In this document: piece after piece, positions 5,420-6,328 of the stretch | Layout: each line of letters starts with the position of its first letter | Numbering within the stretch: position 1 is the first letter of the stretch | NCBI GenBank assembly: GCA_007129775.1 | Contig: SKUV01000173.1 | Location: 1 to 6,328 of the forward strand | Length of the DNA stretch: 6,328 bases | From: Paracoccaceae bacterium | GTDB lineage: Bacteria; Pseudomonadota; Alphaproteobacteria; Rhodobacterales; Rhodobacteraceae | Direction: 5' to 3' | The notes under the pieces: model-generated | Databases searched by the model: none | What the model was told of the DNA's origin: nothing | The model's input: only the letters and a program-made list of their open reading frames with translations | Made by a program: the position numbers and the translations under genes

Positions 5420-6328
5420 TGCTGTGGTCCGCGCCCGAGGCGGCGGCGGCGACCGGCGGCATCACCGCGCGGCACTGGGCCGCCTCGGGCGTGTCGATCG
5501 ACACGCGCAGCCTGCGGCCGGGCGATCTGTTCGTGGCGCTGCAGGACCGGCGCGACGGTCATGATTTCGTTGCCGCGGCGCTGGAGCAGGGCGCCGCCGC
5601 GGCGATGGTGTCGCGCCGGCCCGACGGCGTGGCGCCCGGCGCGCCGCTTCTGTTCGTGCCCGATGTGCTGGAGGGGCTGTGCCGGCTTGGCGCGGCGGCG
5701 CGGGCACGCTGTGCCGCGCGGGTGATTGCCGTCACCGGCTCGGTCGGCAAGACCTCCACCAAGGAGATGCTGCGCGTGATCCTGGCCCGACAGGGGCCCA
5801 CCCATGCAGCCGAGGCCAGCTACAACAACCATTGGGGCGTGCCGCTGACGCTGGCGCGGATGCCGCGCGACTGCGCCTATGCGGTGATCGAGATCGGCAT
5901 GAACGCGCCGGGCGAGATCGCGCCGCTTGCCCGCCTCGCCCGGCCCGATGTGGCGCTGGTCACCACGGTCGCCCCGGCGCATCTGGAGGCTTTTGGCAGC
6001 CTCGCCGCGATCGCGCGCGAGAAGGCGGCGATCTTTCAGGGGCTGGAGGAGGACGGCACCGCCGTGCTCAATGCCGATCTGGAGGTGTCGGACATCCTGT
6101 TGCAGGCGGCGGCCGCGCGCACCGGCCGCATCCTGCGTTTCGGCCATGCCCCCGAGGCCGATTTCTGGATCGAGAGCCTGCGCGCCACCCCCGGCGCGCT
6201 GGTGGTCGAGGCCCGGGTCAACACCGGCAGCGTGGGGCGGGAGGTTCTGTTCAAGCTGCCCGACGCCGGGCGCCATTTCGCGCTGGCTGCGCTGGGCGCG
6301 CTGGCGGCGGCGACGGCGGCGGGCGCCG
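5419..6328 (+). CDS. murF: UDP-MurNAc-pentapeptide synthetase MurF (3' truncated by window)
   Basis: MurF adds D-Ala-D-Ala to the UDP-MurNAc-tripeptide made by MurE, the last cytoplasmic step of the peptide stem. 303 codons are present and the frame is open to the window edge. The family is usually 450-480 residues, so most of the C-terminal domain is outside. Seen: the N-terminal domain with VSIDTRSLRPGDLFVAL (25-41), similar to the MurE segment DSREVKPGFLFAAL and reflecting shared ancestry; P-loop TGSVGKTSTK (106-115); YNNHWGVPLTL (135-145); EIGMNAPGEI (158-167); HLEAFGS (188-194); and AREKAAIF (199-206), where Lys202 is the likely carbamylated lysine. The start ATG overlaps the murE stop (TGATG). 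Only a weak Shine-Dalgarno is present, so coupling to murE is likely. Nothing suggests a broken gene. Confidence 0.95.
   Translation, partial: MLWSAPEAAAATGGITARHWAASGVSIDTRSLRPGDLFVALQDRRDGHDFVAAALEQGAAAAMVSRRPDGVAPGAPLLFVPDVLEGLCRLGAAARARCAARVIAVTGSVGKTSTKEMLRVILARQGPTHAAEASYNNHWGVPLTLARMPRDCAYAVIEIGMNAPGEIAPLARLARPDVALVTTVAPAHLEAFGSLAAIAREKAAIFQGLEEDGTAVLNADLEVSDILLQAAAARTGRILRFGHAPEADFWIESLRATPGALVVEARVNTGSVGREVLFKLPDAGRHFALAALGALAAATAAGA

Overview
The window is the first part of a division and cell wall (dcw) gene cluster from a GC-rich alphaproteobacterium, most likely a member of the Rhodobacteraceae. Three things point there: the conserved order mraZ-rsmH-ftsL-ftsI-murE-murF, the protein sequence style (for example the MraZ start RRFRGEFHQKVDAKGR and the FtsI active site YELGSVFK), and a structured leader ending in an intrinsic terminator upstream of mraZ, which is the arrangement described for Rhodobacter sphaeroides as the sRNA UpsM. 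All genes are on the + strand. The genus cannot be fixed from this sequence alone.

Region by region: positions 1-139 hold the 3' part of a structured non-coding leader RNA. It ends in a 13-bp hairpin plus T-tract (95-139), a good Rho-independent terminator candidate. Positions 140-191 are the read-through part of the leader, with a potential stem around the mraZ ribosome binding site. Then come mraZ (192-698, GTG start), rsmH (698-1717), ftsL (1717-2121), ftsI (2118-3902), murE (3932-5419) and the first 303 codons of murF (5419 to the window end, truncated by the edge). Four of the five gene junctions are stop/start overlaps (three TGATG, one ATGA). Only ftsI-murE has a gap, of 29 bases.

How the genes work together: MraZ is a DNA-binding regulator of the cluster. 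RsmH methylates 16S rRNA. FtsL and FtsI are inner-membrane divisome proteins, FtsI being the septal transpeptidase. MurE and MurF carry out consecutive cytoplasmic steps that build the UDP-MurNAc-pentapeptide precursor. The tight coupling suggests one polycistronic mRNA whose entry is gated by the terminator in the leader.

The coding part is an ordinary housekeeping locus and I see no new gene system, mobile element, CRISPR array or tRNA. What deserves attention is the leader: the conditional terminator/sRNA, a possible antiterminator pairing, and a possible RBS-occluding fold. A short low-GC tract with unusual codons over the murE substrate-binding motif is also worth a look.
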